A stretch of DNA of 64,000 nucleotides from Melastoma dodecandrum (Eukaryota > Streptophyta > Magnoliopsida > Myrtales > Melastomataceae): positions 2,686,001 through 2,750,000 of the forward strand of contig JARUPY010000533.1 of NCBI GenBank assembly GCA_029817715.1, written 5' to 3'. Each line of letters opens with the position of its first letter. The first letter of the stretch is position 1. This document shows positions 60,160 to 64,000 of this stretch, in pieces. Below the pieces are notes generated by a model. That model saw only the letters and a program-made list of their open reading frames with translations. It was not told where the DNA came from and made no database searches. Both the position numbers and the translations under genes were made by a program.

Positions 60160-61225
60160 ATGCGCAGTAGGGAATTGGTTCCTTTTGATCCCGAAATAGA
60201 AAGAACCTTTCGGTTACGACTAAGAGAGCAAAAGGAAGCCACACGCCGACAAACAATGGAGAACAACAATCAAGACGTTAAACCGAGAATCATGCGGGAT
60301 TATGCCCAGCCCCATGTGCATGAACGCTCTAGCATAGTGAAGCCGACCATCCAAGCCAACACATTTGAAATCAAACCGGCGGTTATCACCATGCTACAAA
60401 ATTCGAGTTTCGGAGGATCTCCATCGGAGGATCCACATGGGCACATCACCAACTTTCTGGAAATTTGCGACACTTTTCGATATAATGGAGTGTCGAGCGA
60501 GGCCATTCGGATGAGACTCTTCCCATTCTCGTTGAGGGACAAAGCACGAACATGGCTCTACTCTTTGCCAGAAGGGTCCATCACAAACTGGGAAGAGATG
60601 TCCGGAAAATTCTTATCAAAGTATTTCCCACCTAGCAAGACCATCAAGATGCGGAATGACATCACTTCGTTTCGACAACATGGAACAGAGTCACTTTATG
60701 AGGCGTGGGAGAGATTTAAGGAATTTTTACGAGTGTACCCACATCACGAGATACCTCAATGGATGCTGGTACAAATTTTTTTTGATGGATTAACTGATGC
60801 ACTTCGTTCAACGATTGATGCAGCTGCAGGGGGAACAATATTAAACAAGCAGCCAGAGGAAGCAATGGAGCTATTCGAGCAGATGGCTAATAACGGTCAT
60901 GGAATATCGCGTGCCCGAGGAGTAGCTGGAGTACATTCAGTTGATAAAGTTGCTACCCTCAATGCTAAAGTGGATGCGTTAACTCGGGAGCTAAATGCAT
61001 TAAAGGGTCCTAGTCATCCCATTTATTATCCGTGTGAGAGGTGTGGAGAAAATCATGCTCCTGGTCAATGTTTTACTGGTGCCGAGTCAGCCAACTACTT
61101 GGGAGCCAACTCGAGGAACAACCCCTTTTCGAACACTTACAATCCGGGATGGAGGAACCACCCGAATTTCTCGTGGGGAAATCAACAATCGGCGAAACCA
61201 AATCCTCCACCAGGGCTCATCAACA
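60160..61225 (+). CDS. gag polyprotein of the Athila-like element
   Basis: The frame starts M-R-S-R-E-L-V-P-F-D-P-E-I-E-R. The retrotransposon gag core follows (G-H-I-T-N-F-L-E-I-C, L-F-P-F-S-L-R-D-K-A-R-T-W-L and F-L-S-K-Y-F-P-P). A zinc-knuckle-like C-E-R-C-G-E-N-H-A-P-G-Q-C lies near 61033-61071. The same frame continues to a stop at 61272, but homology passes to the next frame at about 61215-61227, consistent with a one-base deletion between gag and pol in an element that normally has one joint frame. Confidence 0.85.
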
Positions 61226-61226
61226 A

Positions 61227-63999
61227 AAGCCACAACCGCAAGAGAAAATGTCAGGTATTGAAGAACTATTAGTCAAATATATTTCTAAAACCAACACTCT
61301 TTTGCAGAACCAATCGGCTTCACTTCGGAGTTTAGAAGCCCAAGTCGGACAATTGGCACAAGCAATCAATAATCGACCTCAAGGCACTCTTCCGAGCAAT
61401 ACTGAGGTGAATCCAAGGAATGACGGGAATGCACAAGTGCAAGCTATCACTTTACGGAATGGGAGAACACTTCCTGAAGCCTCAAAGTTCAAGCACGATG
61501 TTGCAACTACACCAGAAGTTACGCACAAAGGGAATGAACCTTCTGCTCAGCCTAGCCAACAACTTTCTCAACCAAAAGAAGGTATGGAAAATGCTTCTAA
61601 TGGAAAAGATAAACTCGTATATCCACCTCTTCCTTTTCCACAGCGAGCTATAAAGCAGAATGATGAGAAGGATTTCCTGAAATTCTTAGAAATCTTTAAA
61701 AAGCTACACATCAACATACCTTTTGCTGAAGCGTTGGAGAAGATGCCGAGCTACGTTAAATTCATGAAAGATATATTATCTAAAAAGAGACGTCTCGGTG
61801 AGTTTGAGACTGTTGCTTTAACTGAAGAATGTAGTGCTATTTTGCAGAAAAAATTACCTCCAAAGCTGAAAGATCCAGGTAGTTTCACTATACCCTGCTC
61901 TATTGGTTCAAATTTTAGCGGTAAGGCATTGTGTGATCTTGGAGCCAGTGTTAATTTAATGCCTTTATCAATATTTTACGAATTGGGTTTGGGGGAAGTA
62001 AAACCTACATCGGTCACGTTGCAATTAGCCGACCGGTCTCTTGCTTTTCCAAGGGGAATCATTGAGGATATTTTGGTTAAGGTAGATAAATTTGTTTTTC
62101 CCGCGGATTTTATCGTGCTTGATTTTGAAGAGGACCGTGAAATACCAATCATCCTTGGAAGACCATTCCTAGCCACAGGTAGGACTTTAATTGATGTCCA
62201 AAAGGGTGAGCTAACCATGAGGGTTAATAACGAGGAGGTAACATTTAATATTCTTCGTGCAATGAAATGTCCGAATGAACCTGATGATTGTTTTTCTATT
62301 GACATCATTGACAGGATAACAGCCGAAGAAGTTACTATTTTGAAGACGACCGATGTGCTTGAGCTAGCATTAACTTCTGAGGAAACAACTAGCGATGAAG
62401 AAACTATGGAAATGATCGGTTGGATGGGGTGCAAATCTTACATACCCAGAGATCTGAGAGCTTTCGATCCATTGGAGATGCCAGAAAAGACCATCAAACC
62501 ATCCATCATCGAAGCACCAGAATTAGAGCTCAAAACCTTACCCACCCACTTGAGGTATTCATTTCTCCAAAACGCAAATCAACTCCCTGTGATTATTTCT
62601 GCAGAATTGACAGAGTTGCAGGAGGAGAAATTACTTCGAATCTTGAGGGATCACAAGAAGGCGATAGGATGGACTATTGCAGATATCAGAGGAATCAGCC
62701 CAGCAATTTGCATGCATAAAATCCTCCTGGAGGAAGATCACAAACCTTCGATAGAGAATCAACGGAGGTTAAACCCAAACATGAAGGAGGTTGTAAAGAA
62801 GGAGATCATCAAGTGGCTCGATGCAGGTATCATCTATCCTATTTCTGATAGCTCATGGGTTAGTCCTATACAGTGTGTTCCCAAGAAAGGCGGAATGACA
62901 GTTGTGACAAATGAGAAGAATGAACTCATCCCTACTCGCACTGTCACGGGATGGAGGGTGTGTATGGACTACCGAAAGTTGAACAAAGCAACTAGAAAAG
63001 ATCACTACCCGCTTCCATTCATCGACCAGATGTTGGACAGATTGGCAGGTAAGGAATATTATTGTTTTCTCGATGGTTACTCAGGATATAATCAGATTGC
63101 CATTGCACCAGAAGATCAGGAGAAAACAACTTTCACATGTCCATACGGTACGTTCGCCTTTCGTAGAATGCCATTTGGATTGTGTAATGCACCTGCTACA
63201 TTCCAAAGATGCATGACATCTATTTTCACAGACATGGTAGAACAATATTTAGAAATCTTTATGGATGACTTTTCCGTTTTTGGTGACTCATTTGATAATT
63301 GCCTGCATAATCTTGCATGTGTACTCGAACGTTGTGAGAAGACTAATCTAATCCTAAATTGGGAAAAGTGTCACTTTATGGTTCGAGAAGGTATTGTCCT
63401 TGGTCACAGGGTGTCGAGCAAGGGCATTGAAGTTGACAGAGCAAAGATTGAAACCATCGAAAAGTTATCCCCACCAACATCGGTAAGAGCTATCCGAAGT
63501 TTTCTTGGTCATGCTGGCTTTTACAGGCGATTCATTAAGGATTTCTCCAAGATATCGAAACCATTATGCAATCTTTTGGAGAAAGACATACCTTTCAACT
63601 TCGACAAAGCATGCATGGAAGCGTTTACAAAATTGAAAGAGAGGTTAGTTACAGCACCTATCGTTATAGTGCCTGATTGGACTTTGCCTTTTGAATTGAT
63701 GTGCGATGCGAGTGACTATGCCTTAGGAGCAGTGCTTGGGCAACGTAAGAATAAGGTCTTTCATGTGATTTACTATGCTAGTAGAACTTTGGACGATGCA
63801 CAGGTAAATTACACGACCACTGAAAAGGAGCTACTAGCTGTTGTATTTGCTTTCGACAAATTTCGATCTTACCTTGTGGGTTCGAAAGTCATAGTTTTTA
63901 CAGATCACTCCGCAATCAAGTACTTGATTGAGAAGAAGGATGCAAAACCACGATTGATAAGATGGGTTCTCTTACTACAAGAATTCGATCTCGAAATCA
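61227..63999 (+). CDS. pol (protease, reverse transcriptase, RNase H) of the Athila-like element, partial
   Basis: One frame is open from 61227 to the right edge, about 924 codons; key motifs lie in the same register. Aspartic protease C-D-L-G-A-S is at 61932-61949, followed by I-I-L-G-R-P-F-L. The reverse transcriptase has W-R-V-C-M-D-Y-R-K-L-N, then L-D-G-Y-S-G-Y-N-Q-I, then P-F-G-L-C-N-A-P-A-T-F-Q-R, and F-M-D-D-F at 63258-63272. RNase H begins with C-D-A-S-D-Y-A-L-G-A near 63700 and has T-D-H-S-A-I-K-Y-L near 63900. Integrase lies beyond the window. Confidence 0.9.
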
Positions 64000-64000
64000 A

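Larger units (their letters stand above)
58866..64000 (+). mobile_element. Ty3/gypsy retrotransposon, Athila-like, 5' part
   Basis: The order is LTR (58866-60032), primer-binding site, gag, protease, reverse transcriptase and the start of RNase H, running off the right edge. The tRNA-Asp-type primer site, gag sequence and D-L-G-A-S protease motif place it near Athila/Calypso elements. It is inserted in a hAT transposon. Near-intact coding frames suggest a young insertion. Confidence 0.85.

Noticed and set aside
1..64000. CRISPR arrays, bacterial operons or phage-like systems
   Set aside because: No regularly spaced repeats; gene structure with introns is plant nuclear throughout.

Overview
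This is a plant nuclear genome window, almost certainly a eudicot. It holds GT-AG split genes of plant-only families (WRKY, SPL, PIF-type bHLH, SMR, BAHD), AT-rich spacers and plant transposable elements. I cannot name the species from the sequence.

Layout. Positions 1-4369 (minus strand) are an endogenous Caulimoviridae pararetrovirus whose frame is open for about 1,456 codons and runs off the left edge. A small SIAMESE-related CDK-inhibitor gene (4.5-4.9 kb) abuts it. Next come a decayed CHMP7/SNF7-type ESCRT gene (5.7-8.0 kb), an atypical PIF-like bHLH gene (8.2-9.7 kb, minus), a group IIb WRKY gene (13.8-16.2 kb), an unidentified decayed gene (19.0-19.7 kb), an L7Ae/L30e RNA-binding protein gene (20.1-21.0 kb), a full 12-exon ABCB transporter (22.1-26.9 kb, minus), a PTI1-like kinase relic (31.3-31.9 kb, minus) and an 11-exon SPL1/SPL12-type SBP-box gene (34.8-39.4 kb).

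The right third is dominated by duplication and mobile DNA. Three BAHD acyltransferase copies lie in tandem on the minus strand (39.8-41.4, 47.1-48.7 and 51.8-53.3 kb). Two are intact and the third is a pseudogene. Spacers of the array are duplicated too, and one spacer carries a 354-bp solo LTR that is absent from its twin. A hAT transposon (56.6-58.9 kb, minus) with two nonsense codons is cut by an Athila-like Ty3/gypsy retrotransposon (from 58.9 kb past the right edge) with LTR, tRNA-Asp-type primer site, gag and an open pol.

How the genes relate. Apart from the BAHD array there is no pathway cluster. The single-copy genes are ordinary regulators and a transporter. The array is a young, actively remodelled locus, probably for acylation of hydroxy-fatty acids or alcohols with hydroxycinnamoyl groups (family-level inference). 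All splice sites were placed by eye from frame continuity and known family alignments.
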